Source of the DNA: Hydractinia symbiolongicarpus
Taxonomy: Eukaryota; Cnidaria; Hydrozoa; Anthoathecata; Hydractiniidae
Direction: 5' to 3'
DNA length: 64,000 bases
NCBI RefSeq assembly: GCF_029227915.1
Contig: NC_079885.1
Span: 2,170,001-2,234,000 of the forward strand
Of the stretch, positions 25,246-37,273 are shown one piece after another; positions within the stretch are counted from its first letter, which is position 1, and every line of letters starts with the position of its first letter. Under the pieces are notes generated by a model that was given only the letters and a program-made list of their open reading frames with translations, was not told where the DNA came from and searched no databases. The position numbers were made by a program, and so were the translations under genes.

Positions 25246-26098
25246 AAACTACAAGTCTCATGCGTTTTAGTGGTGAAAAGATAATTTAAAAAATCGTTTT
25301 GGAAATGAGTTTACTCACAGGGTACTTTCTTTGTATACATTCGACTATACGGGCCAAGCCCGGGATTTACAGGAAATCGCGGGTTTTCGTTTGCCGGCTA
25401 TTAAACCACCATTCATTAGGCGTCTCATTAAAAATGAAAACATTTCTTAAAACTACAAGTCTCATGGGCTTTAGTGGTGAAATAATAATTTAAAAAATCG
25501 TTCGGGAAATGAGTTTATTCCCTGGGTACTTTCTTTGTATACTTTTGACTATACGGGCCTAACCCGGGATTTATGGGAAATCGCAGGTTTTCGTTTGCCG
25601 GCGATTAAACTCCTTTTATTCAGCGTCTCATCAAAAATGAAAACAGTTTTGAAAACTACAAGTCTCACGCGTTTTAGTGGTGAAAATATAATTTAAAAAA
25701 TCGTTTTGGAAATGAGTTTACTCACAGGGTACTTTCTTTGTATACATTCGACTAAACGGGCCACGCCCGGGATTTACGGGGAATCGCGGGTTTTTGTTTG
25801 CCGGCGATTAAACCACTTTCACTAAGCGTCTCATCAAAAATTAAAACATTTCTGAAAACTACAAGTCTCATGCGTTTTAGTGGTGAAAATATAATTTAAA
25901 GAATCGTTCGGGAAATGAGTTTACTCCCTGGGTACTTTCTTTGTATACTTTTGACTATACGGGCCGAGTCCGGGATTTACGGGAAATCGCGCGTTTTCGT
26001 TTGCCGGCGATTAAACCTCTTTCAATAAGCGTCTCATTAAAAATGAAAACATTTTTGGAAACTACGAGTCTCAATCGTTCTAGTGGTGCAGAAATAAT

Positions 26099-27923
26099 TT
26101 GAAAAATCGTTCGGGAAATCAGTTTACTCCCTGGGTACTTTCTTTATATACATTCAACTATACGGGCCTAACCCGGGATTTATGGGAAATCGCGGGTTTT
26201 CGTTTGCCGGCAATTAAACTTCTTTTATTCAGCGTCTCATCAAAAATGAAAACAGTTTTGAAAACTACAAGTCTCACGCGTTTTAGTGGTGAAAATATAA
26301 TTTAAAAAATCGTTCTGGAAATGAGTTTACTCACAGGGTACTTTCTTTGTATACATTCGACGATACGGGCCAAGCCCGGGATTTACGGGAAATCGCGGGT
26401 TTTCGTTTTCCGGCGATTAAACTTCTTTCATTAAGCGTCTCATCAAAAATGAAAACATTTTTGAAAACTACAAGTCTCATGCGTTTTAGTGGTGAAAAGA
26501 TAATTTGAAAAATCGTTTTGGAAATGAGTTAACTCACAGGGTACTTTCTTTGTATACTTTTGACTATACGGGACAAACCCGGGATTTAGGGAAATCGTGG
26601 TATTTCGTTTGCCGGCGATTAAACCTCTTTCATTAAGCGTCTTATTAAAAATGAAAACATTTTTGGAAACTACAAGTCTCAATCGTTCTAGTGGTGCAGA
26701 AATAATTTGAAAAATCGTTCGGGAAATCAGTTTACTCCCTGGGTACTTTCTTTATATACATTTAACTATACGGGCCTAACCCGGGATTTATGGGAAATCA
26801 CGGGTTTTTGTTTGCCGGCAATTAAACTTCTTTTATTCAGCGTCTCATCAAAAATGAAAACAGTTTTAAAAACTACAAGTCTCACGCGTTTTAGTGGTGA
26901 AAATATAATTTAAAAAATCGTTCTGGAAATGAGTTTACTCCCTGGGTACTTTCTTTATATACATTCAACTATACGGGCCAAGCCCGGGATTTACGGGAAA
27001 TCGCAGGTTTTCGTTTGCCGGCGATTAAACTTCTTTTATTCAGCGTCTCACCAAAAATGAAAACACTTTTGAAAACTACAAGTCTCACGCGTTTTAGTGG
27101 TGAAAAAAATATTTAAAAAATCGTTCGGGAAATGAGTTTACACCCTGGGTACTTTCTTTGTGTACATTCAACTATACGGGCCTAACCCGGGATTTATGGG
27201 AAATCGCGGGTTTTCGTTTGCCGGCAATTAAACTTCTTTTATTCAGCGTCTCATCAAAAATGAAAACAGTTTTGAAAACTACAAGTCTCACGCGTTTTAG
27301 TGGTGAAAATATAATTTAAAAAATCGTTCTGGAAATGAGTTTACTCACAGGGTACTTTCTTTGTATACATTCGACGATACGGGCCAAGCCCGGGATTTAC
27401 GGGAAATCGCGGGTTTTCGTTTGCCGGCGATTAAACTTCTTTCATTAAGCGTCTCATCAAAAATGAAAACATTTTTGAAAACTACAAGTCTCATGCGTTT
27501 TAGTGGTGAAAAGATAATTTGAAAAATCGTTTTGGAAATGAGTTAACTCACAGGGTACTTTCTTTGTATACTTTTGACTATACGGGCCGAGTCCGGGATT
27601 TACGGGAAATCGCGCGTTTTCGTTTGCCGGCGATTAAACCACTTTCACTAAGCGTCTCATCAAAAATTAAAACATTTCTGAAAACTACAAGTCTCATGCG
27701 TTTTAGTGACGAAAAGATAATTTAAAAAATCGTTTTGGAAATGAGTTTACTCACAGGGTACTTTCTTTGTAAACATTCGACTATACGGGACAAACCCGGG
27801 ATTTAGGGAAATCGTGGTATTTCGTTTGCCGGCGATTAAACCTCTTTCATTAAGCGTCTCATTAAAAATGAAAACATTTTTGGAAACTACAAGTCTCAAT
27901 CGTTCTAGTGGTGCAGAAATAAT
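26099..27923 (+). repeat. Nine-monomer block rich in chimeric monomers (1,825 bp)
   Basis: Order: D 26099, E 26302, F'/J 26505, D 26707, E/D' 26910, L/D 27113, E 27316, F'/I 27519, J 27722. Four monomers switch type within the segment from ATGAGTTTAC to GTATACATTCGAC. For example 26505 starts as F' (GAGTTAACTCACAGGG), passes through CTTTTGAC and continues as J (GGGACAAACCC). No other part of domain 1 has so many junctions close together. Confidence 0.83.
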
Positions 27924-30366
27924 TTGAAAAATCGTTCGGGAAATCAGTTTACTCCCTGGGTACTTTCTTTATATACATTCAACTATACGGGCCTAACCCG
28001 GGATTTATGGGAAATCACGGGTTTTCGTTTGCCAGCAATTAAACTTCTTTTATTCAGCGTCTCATCAAAAATGAAAACAGTTTTAAAAACTACAAGTCTC
28101 ACGCGTTTTAGTGGTGAAAATATAATTTAAAAAATCGTTCTGGAAATGAGTTTACTCACAGGGTACTTTCTTTGTATACATTCGACGATACGGGCCAAGC
28201 CCGGGATTTACGGGAAATCGCGGGTTTTCGTTTGCCGGCGATTAAACTTCTTTTTTAATTAAGCGTCTCATCAAAAATGAAAACATTTTTGAAAACTACA
28301 AGTCTCATGCGTTTTAGTGGTGAAAAGATAATTTAAAAAATCGTTTTGGAAATGAGTTTACTCACAGGGTACTTTCTTTGTATACATTCGACTATACGGG
28401 CCAAGCCCGGGATTTACAGGAAATCGCGGGTTTTCGTTTGCCGGCGATTAAACTTCTTTTTTAATTAAGCGTCTCATCAAAAATGAAAACATTTTTGAAA
28501 ACTACAAGTCTCATGCGTTTTAGTGGTGAAAAGATAATTTAAAAAATCGTTTTGGAAATGAGTTTACTCACAGGGTACTTTCTTTGTATACATTCGACTA
28601 TACGGGCCAAGCCCGGGATTTACAGGAAATCGCGGGTTTTCGTTTGCCGGCTATTAAACCACCATTCATTAGGCGTCTCATTAAAAATGAAAACATTTCT
28701 TAAAACTACAAGTCTCATGGGCTTTAGTGGTGAAATAATAATTTAAAAAATCGTTCGGGAAATGAGTTTACTCCCTGGGTACTTTCTTTGTATACTTTTG
28801 ACTATACGGGCCTAACCCGGGATTTATGGGAAATCGCAGGTTTTCGTTTGCCGGCGATTAAACTCCTTTTATTCAGCGTCTCATCAAAAATGAAAACAGT
28901 TTTGAAAACTACAAGTCTCACGCGTTTTAGTGGTGAAAATATAATTTAAAAAATCGTTTTGGAAATGAGTTTACTCACAGGGTACTTTCTTTGTATACAT
29001 TCGACTAAACGGGCCACGCCCGGGATTTACGGGGAATCGCGGGTTTTCGTTTGCCGGCGATTAAACCACTTTCACTAAGCGTCTCATCAAAAATTAAAAC
29101 ATTTCTGAAAACTACAAGTCTCATGCGTTTTAGTGGTGAAAATATAATTTAAAGAATCGTTCGGGAAATGAGTTTACTCCCTGGGTACTTTCTTTGTATA
29201 CTTTTGACTATACGGGCCGAGTCCGGGATTTACGGGAAATCGCGCGTTTTCGTTTGCCGGCGATTAAACCACTTTCACTAAGCGTCTCATCAAAAATTAA
29301 AACATTAAGGAAAACTACAAGTCTCATGCGTTTTAGTGGTGAAAAGATAATTTAAAAAATCGTTTTGGAAATGAGTTTACTCACAGGGTACTTTCTTTGT
29401 AAACATTCGACTATACGGGACAAACCCGGGATTTAGGGAAATCGTGGTATTTCGTTTGCCGGCGATTAAACCTCTTTCATTAAGCGTCTCATTAAAAATG
29501 AAAACATTTTTGGAAACTACAAGTCTCAATCGTTGTAGTGGTGCAGAAATAATTTGAAAAATCGTTCGGGAAATCAGTTTACTCCCTGGGTACTTTCTTT
29601 ATATACATTCAACTATACGGGCCTAACCCGGGATTTATGGGAAATCGCGGGTTTTCGTTTGCCGGCAATTAAACTTCTTTTATTCAGCGTCTCATCAAAA
29701 ATGAAAACAGTTTTGAAAACTAAAAGTCTCACGCGTTTTAGTGGTGAAAATATAATTTAAAAAATCGTTCTGGAAATGAGTTTACTCACGGGGTACTTTC
29801 TTTGTATACATTCGACGATACGGGCCAAGCCCGGGATTTACGGGAAATCGCGGGTTTTCGTTTGCCGGCGATTAAACTTCTTTCATTAAGCGTCTCATTA
29901 AAAATGAAAACATTTTTGAAAACTACAAGTCTCATGCGTTTTAGTGGTGAAAAGATAATTTGAAAAATCGTTTTGGAAATGAGTTAACTCACAGGGTACT
30001 TTCTTTGTATACATTCGACTATACGGGCCAAGCCCGGGATTTACAGGAAATCGCGGGTTTTCGTTTGCCGGCTATTAAACCACCATTCATTAAGCGTCTC
30101 ATCAAAAATGAAAACATTTTTGGAAACTACAAGTCTCATTCGTTCTAGTGGTGCAGAAATAATTTGAAAAATCGTTCGGGAAATCAGTTTACTCCCTGGG
30201 TACTTTCTTTATATACATTCAACTATACGGGCCAAGCCCGGGATTTACGGGAAATCGCAGGTTTTCGTTTGCCGGCGATTAAACTTCTTTTATTCAGCGT
30301 CTCACCAAAAATGAAAACACTTTTGAAAACTACAAGTCTCACGCGTTTTAGTGGTGAAAAAAAAAT
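27924..30366 (+). repeat. 12-mer HOR, tandem copy 1 (2,443 bp)
   Basis: Starts: D 27924, E 28127, F/E 28333, F 28539, G 28743, H 28946, I 29149, J 29352, D 29554, E 29757, F' 29960, D' 30164. Both E 28127 and the F/E fusion carry the PacI insertion. It is followed immediately by a second copy of the same twelve monomers. Confidence 0.9.
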
Positions 30367-32809
30367 TTAAAAAATCGTTCGGGAAATCAGTTTACTCCCT
30401 GGGTACTTTCTTTATATACATTCAACTATACGGGCCTAACCCGGGATTTATGGGAAATCACGGGTTTTCGTTTGCCGGCAATTAAACTTCTTTTATTCAG
30501 CGTCTCATCAAAAATGAAAACAGTTTTAAAAACTACAAGTCTCACGCGTTTTAGTGGTGAAAATATAATTTAAAAAATCGTTCTGGAAATGAGTTTACTC
30601 ACAGGGTACTTTCTTTGTATACATTCGACGATACGGGCCAAGCCCGGGATTTACGGGAAATCGCGGGTTTTCGTTTGCCGGCGATTAAACTTCTTTTTTA
30701 ATTAAGCGTCTCATCAAAAATGAAAACATTTTTGAAAACTACAAGTCTCATGCGTTTTAGTGGTGAAAAGATAATTTAAAAAATCGTTTTGGAAATGAGT
30801 TTACTCACAGGGTACTTTCTTTGTATACATTCGACTATACGGGCCAAGCCCGGGATTTACAGGAAATCGCGGGTTTTCGTTTGCCGGCGATTAAACTTCT
30901 TTTTTAATTAAGCGTCTCATCAAAAATGAAAACATTTTTGAAAACTACAAGTCTCATGCGTTTTAGTGGTGAAAAGATAATTTAAAAAATCGTTTTGGAA
31001 ATGAGTTTACTCACAGGGTACTTTCTTTGTATACATTCGACTATACGGGCCAAGCCCGGGATTTACAGGAAATCGCGGGTTTTCGTTTGCCGGCTATTAA
31101 ACCACCATTCATTAGGCGTCTCATTAAAAATGAAAACATTTCTTAAAACTACAAGTCTCATGGGCTTTAGTGGTGAAATAATAATTTAAAAAATCGTTCG
31201 GGAAATGAGTTTACTCCCTGGGTACTTTCTTTGTATACTTTTGACTATACGGGCCTAACCCGGGATTTATGGGAAATCGCAGGTTTTCGTTTGCCGTCGA
31301 TTAAACTCCTTTTATTCAGCGTCTCATCAAAAATGAAAACAGTTTTGAAAACTACAAGTCTCACGCGTTTTAGTCGTGAAAATATAATTTAAAAAATCGT
31401 TTTGGAAATGAGTTTACTCACAGGGTACTTTCTTTGTATACATTCGACTAAACGGGCCACGCCCGGGATTTACGGGGAATCGCGGGTTTTCGTTTGCCGG
31501 CGATTAAACCACTTTCACTAAGCGTCTCATCAAAAATTAAAACATTTCTGAAAACTACAAGTCTCATGCGTTTTAGTGGTGAAAATATAATTTAAATAAT
31601 CGTTCGGGAAATGAGTTTACTCCCTGGGTACTTTCTTTGTATACTTTTGACTATACGGGCCGAGTCCGGGATTTACGGGAAATCGCGCGTTTTCGTTTGC
31701 CGGCGATTAAACCACTTTCACTAAGCGTCTCATCAAAAATTAAAACATTTCTGAAAACTACAAGTCTCATGCGTTTTAGTGGTGAAAAGATAATTTAAAA
31801 AATCGTTTTGGAAATGAGTTTACTCACAGGGTACTTTCTTTGTAAACATTCGACTATACGGGACAAACCCGGGATTTAGGGAAATCGTGGTATTTCGTTT
31901 GCCGGCGATTAAACCTCTTTCATTAAGCGTCTCATTAAAAATGAAAACATTTTTGGAAACTACAAGTCTCAATCGTTGTAGTAGTGCAGAAATAATTTGA
32001 AAAATCGTTCAGGAAATCAGTTTACTCCCTGGGTACTTTCTTTATATACATTCAACTATACGGGCCTAACCCGGGATTTATGGGAAATCGCGGGTTTTCG
32101 TTTGCCGGCAATTAAACTTCTTTTATTCAGCGTCTCATCAAAAATGAAAACAGTTTTGAAAACTAAAAGTCTCACGCGTTTTAGTGGTGAAAATATAATT
32201 TAAAAAATCGTTCTGGAAATGAGTTTACTCACGGGGTACTTTCTTTGTATACATTCGACGATACGGGCCAAGCCCGGGATTTACGGGAAATCGCGGGTTT
32301 TCGTTTGCCGGCGATTAAACTTCTTTCATTAAGCGTCTCATTAAAAATGAAAACATTTTTGAAAACTACAAGTCTCATGCGTTTTAGTGGTGAAAAGATA
32401 ATTTGAAAAATCGTTTTGGAAATGAGTTAACTCACAGGGTACTTTCTTTGTATACATTCGACTATACGGGCCAAGCCCGGGATTTACAGGAAATCGCGGG
32501 TTTTCGTTTGCCGGCTATTAAACCACCATTCATTAAGCGTCTCATCAAAAATGAAAACATTTTTGGAAACTACAAGTCTCATTCGTTCTAGTGGTGCAGA
32601 AATAATTTGAAAAATCGTTCGGGAAATCAGTTTACTCCCTGGGTACTTTCTTTATATACATTCAACTATACGGGCCAAGCCCGGGATTTACGGGAAATCG
32701 CAGGTTTTCGTTTGCCGGCGATTAAACTTCTTTTATTCAGCGTCTCACCAAAAATGAAAACACTTTTGAAAACTACAAGTCTCACTCGTTTTAGTGGTGA
32801 AAAAAAAAT
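30367..32809 (+). repeat. 12-mer HOR, tandem copy 2 (2,443 bp)
   Basis: Starts: D 30367, E 30570, F/E 30776, F 30982, G 31186, H 31389, I 31592, J 31795, D 31997, E 32200, F' 32403, D' 32607. Shares with copy 1 otherwise rare variants: AATCACGGG and CAGTTTTAAAAAC in D, TCGTTGTAGT in J, AACTAAAAGTCTC in the second D, CACGGGGTAC in E. I saw roughly nine differing sites by eye (for example GCCGTCG, TTTAGTCGTG, TTTAAATAATCG, TCACTCG), so the duplication is recent. Confidence 0.9.
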
Positions 32810-34430
32810 TTAAAAAATCGTTCGGGAAATGAGTTTACACCCTGGGTACTTTCTTTGTGTACATTCGACTATACGGGCCGAGCCCGGGATTTACGTGAAA
32901 TCACGGGTTTTGGTTTGCCGGCGATTAAACCTCTTTCATTAAGCGTCTCATCAAAAATGAAAACATTTCTAAAAACTACAAGTCTCATGCGTTTTAGTGG
33001 TGAAAAAATAATTTAAAAAATCTTTCGGGAAATGAGTTTACTCCCTGGGTACTTTCGTTGTATACTTTTGACTATACGGGCCGAATCCGTGATTTACGGG
33101 AAATCGCGGGTTTTCGTTTGCCGGCGATTAAACTCCTTTTATTCAGCGTCTCATCAAAAATAAAAACATTTTTGAAAACTACAAGTCTTATGCGTTTTAG
33201 TGGTGAAAAGATAATTTAAAAAATCGTTTTGGAAATGAGTTTACTCACAGTGTACTTTCTTTGTATACATTCGACTATACGGGCCAAGCCTGGGATTTAC
33301 AGGAAATCGCGGGTTTTCGTTTGCCGGCTATTAAACCACATTCATTAGGCGTCTCATTAAAAATGAAAACATTTCTGAAAACTACAAGTCTCATGGGCTT
33401 TAGTGGTGAAATAATAATTTAAAAAATCGTTCGGGAAATGAGTTTACTCCCTGGGTACTTCCTTTGTATACTTTTGACTATACGGGCCGAGTCCGGGTTT
33501 GCGGGAAATTGCAGGTTTTCGTTTGCCGGCGATTAAACTCCTTTTATTCAGCGTCTCATCAAAAATAAAATCATTTTTGAAAACTACAAGTCTCATGCGT
33601 TTTAGTGGTGAAAAGATAATTTAAAAAATCGTTTTGGAAATGAGTTTACTCACAGGGTACTTTCTTTGTATACATTCGACTAAACGGGCCACGCCCGGGC
33701 TTTACGGGGAATCGCGGGTTTTCGTTTGCCGGCGATTAAACCACTTTCACTAAGCGTCTCATCAAAAATTGAAACATTTCTGAAAACTACAAGTCTCATG
33801 CGTTTTAGTGGTGAAAAGATAATTTAAAAAATCGTTTTGGAAATGAGTTTACTCACAGGGTACTTTCTTTGTATACATTCGACTAAACGGGCCATGCCCG
33901 GGCTTTACGGGGAATCGCGGGTTTTCGTTTGCCGGCGATTAAACCACTTTCACTAAGCGTCTCATCAAAAATTGAAACATTTCTGAAAACTACAAGTCTC
34001 ATGCGTTTTAGTGGTGAAAATATAATTTAAAGAATCGTTCGGGAAATGAGTTTACTCCCTGGGTACTTTCTTTGTATACTTTTGACTATACGGGCCGAGT
34101 CCGGGATTTACGGAAATCGCGCGTTTTCGTTTGCCAGCGATTAAACCACTTTCACTAAGCGTCTCATCAAAAATTAAAACATTTCTGAAAACTACAAGTC
34201 TCATGCGTTTTAGTGGTGAAAAGATAATTTAAAAAATCGTTTTGGAAATGAGTTTACTCACAGGGTACTTTCTATGTAAACATTCGACTATACGGGACAA
34301 ACCCGGGATTTAGGGAAATCGTGGTATTTCGTTTGCCGGCGATTAAACCTCTTTCATTAAGCGTCTCATTAAAAATGAAAACATTTTTGGAAACTACAAG
34401 TCTCAATCGTTCTAGTGGTGCAGAAATAAT
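32810..34430 (+). repeat. Octamer L-M-N-O-H'-H'-I-J (1,621 bp)
   Basis: Starts 32810, 33013, 33216, 33419, 33621, 33824, 34027, 34229. It completes the undecamer begun at 31997 and equals 21432-22849 plus one extra H'. Confidence 0.87.
33621..34026 (+). repeat. Single-monomer tandem duplication of H'
   Basis: Two adjacent H' monomers (33621-33823, 33824-34026) share GGGCTTTACGGGG and the unusual AAATTGAAACATTTCTG. They differ at GGCCACGCC/GGCCATGCC and at the AAAAGATA/AAAATATA tail. The paralogous position at 22243 has one H', so the duplication happened after the ~11.4-kb copying event. Confidence 0.88.
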
Positions 34431-37273
34431 TTGAAAAATCGTTCGGGAAATCAGTTTACTCCCTGGGTACTTTCTTTATATACATTCAACTATACGGGCC
34501 TAACCCGGGATTTATGGGAAATCGCGGGTTTTCGTTTGCCGGCAATTAAACTTCTTTTATTCAGCGTCTCATCAAAAATGAAAACAGTTTTGAAAACTAC
34601 AAGTCTCACGCGTTTTAGTGGTGAAAATATAATTTAAAAAATCGTTCTGGAAATGAGTTTACTCACAGGGTACTTTCTTTGTATACATTCGACGATACGG
34701 GCCAAGCCCGGGATTTGCGGGAAATTGCGGGTTTTCGTTTGCCGGCGATTAAACTTCTTTCATTAAGCGTCTCATCAAAAATGAAAACATTTTTGAAAAC
34801 TACAAGTCTCATGCGTTTTAGTGGTGAAAAGATAATTTAAAAAATCGTTTTGGAAATGAGTTTACTCACAGGGTACTTTCTTTGTATACATTCGACTATA
34901 CGGGCCAAGCCCGGGATTTACAGGAAATCGCGGGTTTTCGTTTGCCGGCTATTAAACCACCATTCATTAGGCGTCTCATTAAAAATGAAAACATTTCTTA
35001 AAACTACAAGTCTCATGGGCTTTAGTGGTGAAATAATAATTTAAAAAATCGTTCGGGAAATGAGTTTACTCCCTGGGTACTTTCTTTGTATACTTTTGAC
35101 TATACGGGCCTAACCCAGGATTTATGGGAAATCGCAGGTTTTCGTTTGGCGGCGATTAAACTCCTTTTATTCAGCGTCTCATCAAAAATGAAAACAGTTT
35201 TGAAAACTACAAGTCTCACGCGTTTTAGTGGTGAAAATATAATTTAAAAAATTGTTTTGGAAATGAGTTTACTCACAGGGTACTTTCTTTGTATACATTC
35301 GACTAAACGGGCCACGCCCGGGATTTACGGGGAATCGCGGGTTTTCGTTTGCCGGCGATTAAACAACTTTCACTAAGCGTCTCATCAAAAATTAAAACAT
35401 TTCTGAAAACTACAAGTCTCATGCGTTTTAGTGGTGAAAATATAATTTAAAGAATCGTTCGGGAAATGAGTTTACTCCCTGGGTACTTTCTTTGTATACT
35501 TTTGACTATACGGGCCGAGTCCGGGATTTACGGGAAATCGCGCGTTTTCGTTTGCCGGCGATTAAACCTCTTTCATTAAGCGTCTCATTAAAAATGAAAA
35601 CATTTTTGGAAACTACGAGTCTCAATCGTTCTAGTGGTGCAGAAATAATTTGAAAAATCGTTCGGGAAATCAGTTTACTCCCTGGGTACTTTCTTTATAT
35701 ACATTCAACTATACGGGCCTAACCCGGGATTTATGGGAAATCGCGGGTTTTCGTTTGCCGGCAATTAAACTTCTTTTATTCAGCGTCTCATCAAAAATGA
35801 AAACAGTTTTGAAAACTACAAGTCTCACGCGTTTTAGTGGTGAAAATATAATTTAAAAAATCGTTCTGGAAATGAGTTTACTCACAGGGTACTTTCTTTG
35901 TATACATTCGACGATACGGGCCAAGCCCGGGATTTACGGGAAATCGCGGGTTTTCGTTTGCCGGCGATTAAACCACTTTCACTAAGCGTCTCATCAAAAA
36001 TTAAAACATTTCTGAAAACTACAAGTCTCATGCGTTTTAGTGGTGAAAATATAATTTAAAGAATCGTTCGGGAAATGAGTTTACTCCCTGGGTACTTTCT
36101 TTGTATACTTTTGACTATACGGGCCGAGTCCGGGATTTACGGGAAATCGCGCGTTTTCGCTTGCCGGCGATTAAACCACTTTCACTAAGCGTCTCATCAA
36201 AAATTAAAACATTTCTGAAAACTACAAGTCTCATGCGTTTTAGTGGTGAAAAGATAATTTAAAAAATCGTTTTGGAAATGAGTTTACTCACAGGGTACTT
36301 TCTATGTAAACATTCGACTATACGGGACAAACCCGGGATTTAGGGAAATCGTGGTATTTCGTTTGCCGGCGATTAAACCTCTTTCATTAAGCGTCTCATT
36401 AAAAATGAAAACATTTTTGGAAACTACAAGTCTCAATCGTTCTAGTGGTGCAGAAATAATTTGAAAAATCGTTCGGGAAATCAGTTTACTCCCTGGGTAC
36501 TTTCTTTATATACATTCAACTATACGGGCCTAACCCGGGATTTATGGGAAATCGCGGGTTTTCGTTTGCCGGCAATTAAACTTCTTTTATTCAGCGTCTC
36601 ATCAAAAATGAAAACAGTTTTGAAAACTACAAGTCTCACGCGTTTTAGTGGTGAAAATATAATTTAAAAAATCGTTCTGGAAATGAGTTTACTCACAGGG
36701 TACTTTCTTTGTATACATTCGACGATACGGGCCAAGCCCGGGATTTACGGGAAATCGCGGGTTTTCGTTTGCCGGCGATTAAACTTCTTTCATTAAGCGT
36801 CTCATCAAAAATGAAAACATTTTTGAAAACTACAAGTCTCATGCGTTTTAGTGGTGAAAAGATAATTTAAAAAATCGTTTTGGAAATGAGTTTACTCACA
36901 GGGTACTTTCTTTGTATACATTCGACTATACGGGCCAAGCCCGGGATTTACAGGAAATCGCGGGTTTTCGTTTGCCGGCTATTAAACCACCATTCATTAG
37001 GCGTCTCATTAAAAATGAAAACATTTCTTAAAACTACAAGTCTCATGGGCTTTAGTGGTGAAATAATAATTTAAAAAATCGTTCGGGAAATGAGTTTATT
37101 CCCTGGGTACTTTCTTTGTATACTTTTGACTATACGGGCCTAACCCGGGATTTATGGGAAATCGCAGGTTTTCGTTTGCCGGCGATTAAACTCCTTTTAT
37201 TCAGCGTCTCATCAAAAATGAAAACAGTTTTGAAAACTACAAGTCTCACGCGTTTTAGTGGTGAAAATATAAT
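34431..37273 (+). repeat. 14-monomer block, paralogue of 22850-25692 (2,843 bp)
   Basis: Order: D 34431, E 34634, F 34837, G 35041, H 35244, I/J 35447, D 35650, E/H 35853, I 36056, J 36259, D 36461, E 36664, F 36867, G 37071. It equals 22850-25692 monomer for monomer and base length for base length at a shift of 11,581 bp, including the I/J and E/H fusions and GAGTTTATTCCC. Similarity continues into the next monomer to about 37347. Confidence 0.9.

Larger units (their letters stand above)
25083..25285 (+). repeat. Reference monomer (E type, 203 bp)
   Basis: A representative intact monomer. In order: an A/T-rich start (TTAAAAAATCG), the ATGAGTTTACTCACAGGG segment, a pyrimidine stretch with GTATACATT, a GC-rich core holding CGGGCCAAGCCCGGG (SmaI site CCCGGG at 25156-25161), TCGCGGG and GCCGGC, then a pyrimidine tract, GCGTCTCATC and an A-rich end. 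Hand count gives 13 CpG and 78 G+C in 203 bp. Other monomer types differ from this one mainly in the segments after CGTT, around GTATAC, between GGGCC and GGGAT, after GATTAAAC, and in the last 50 bp. Confidence 0.9.
24880..26098 (+). repeat. Hexamer HOR D-E-F-G-H-I/J, second copy (1,219 bp)
   Basis: Starts 24880, 25083, 25286, 25490, 25693, 25896. Same order and same I/J fusion as 22850-24068, so 6 + 4 monomers form a 2,030-bp superunit. Private changes include GAGTTTATTCCC in G, TTTTTGTTTGCC in H and TTTCAATAAGCG in I/J. Confidence 0.86.

Noticed and set aside
25083-25285. Promoter or transcription start inside the monomer (TATATA or GTATAC near the pyrimidine tract)
   Set aside because: TATA-like strings occur in every AT-rich monomer and have no supporting start-site context. 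Satellite transcription cannot be inferred from this sequence.
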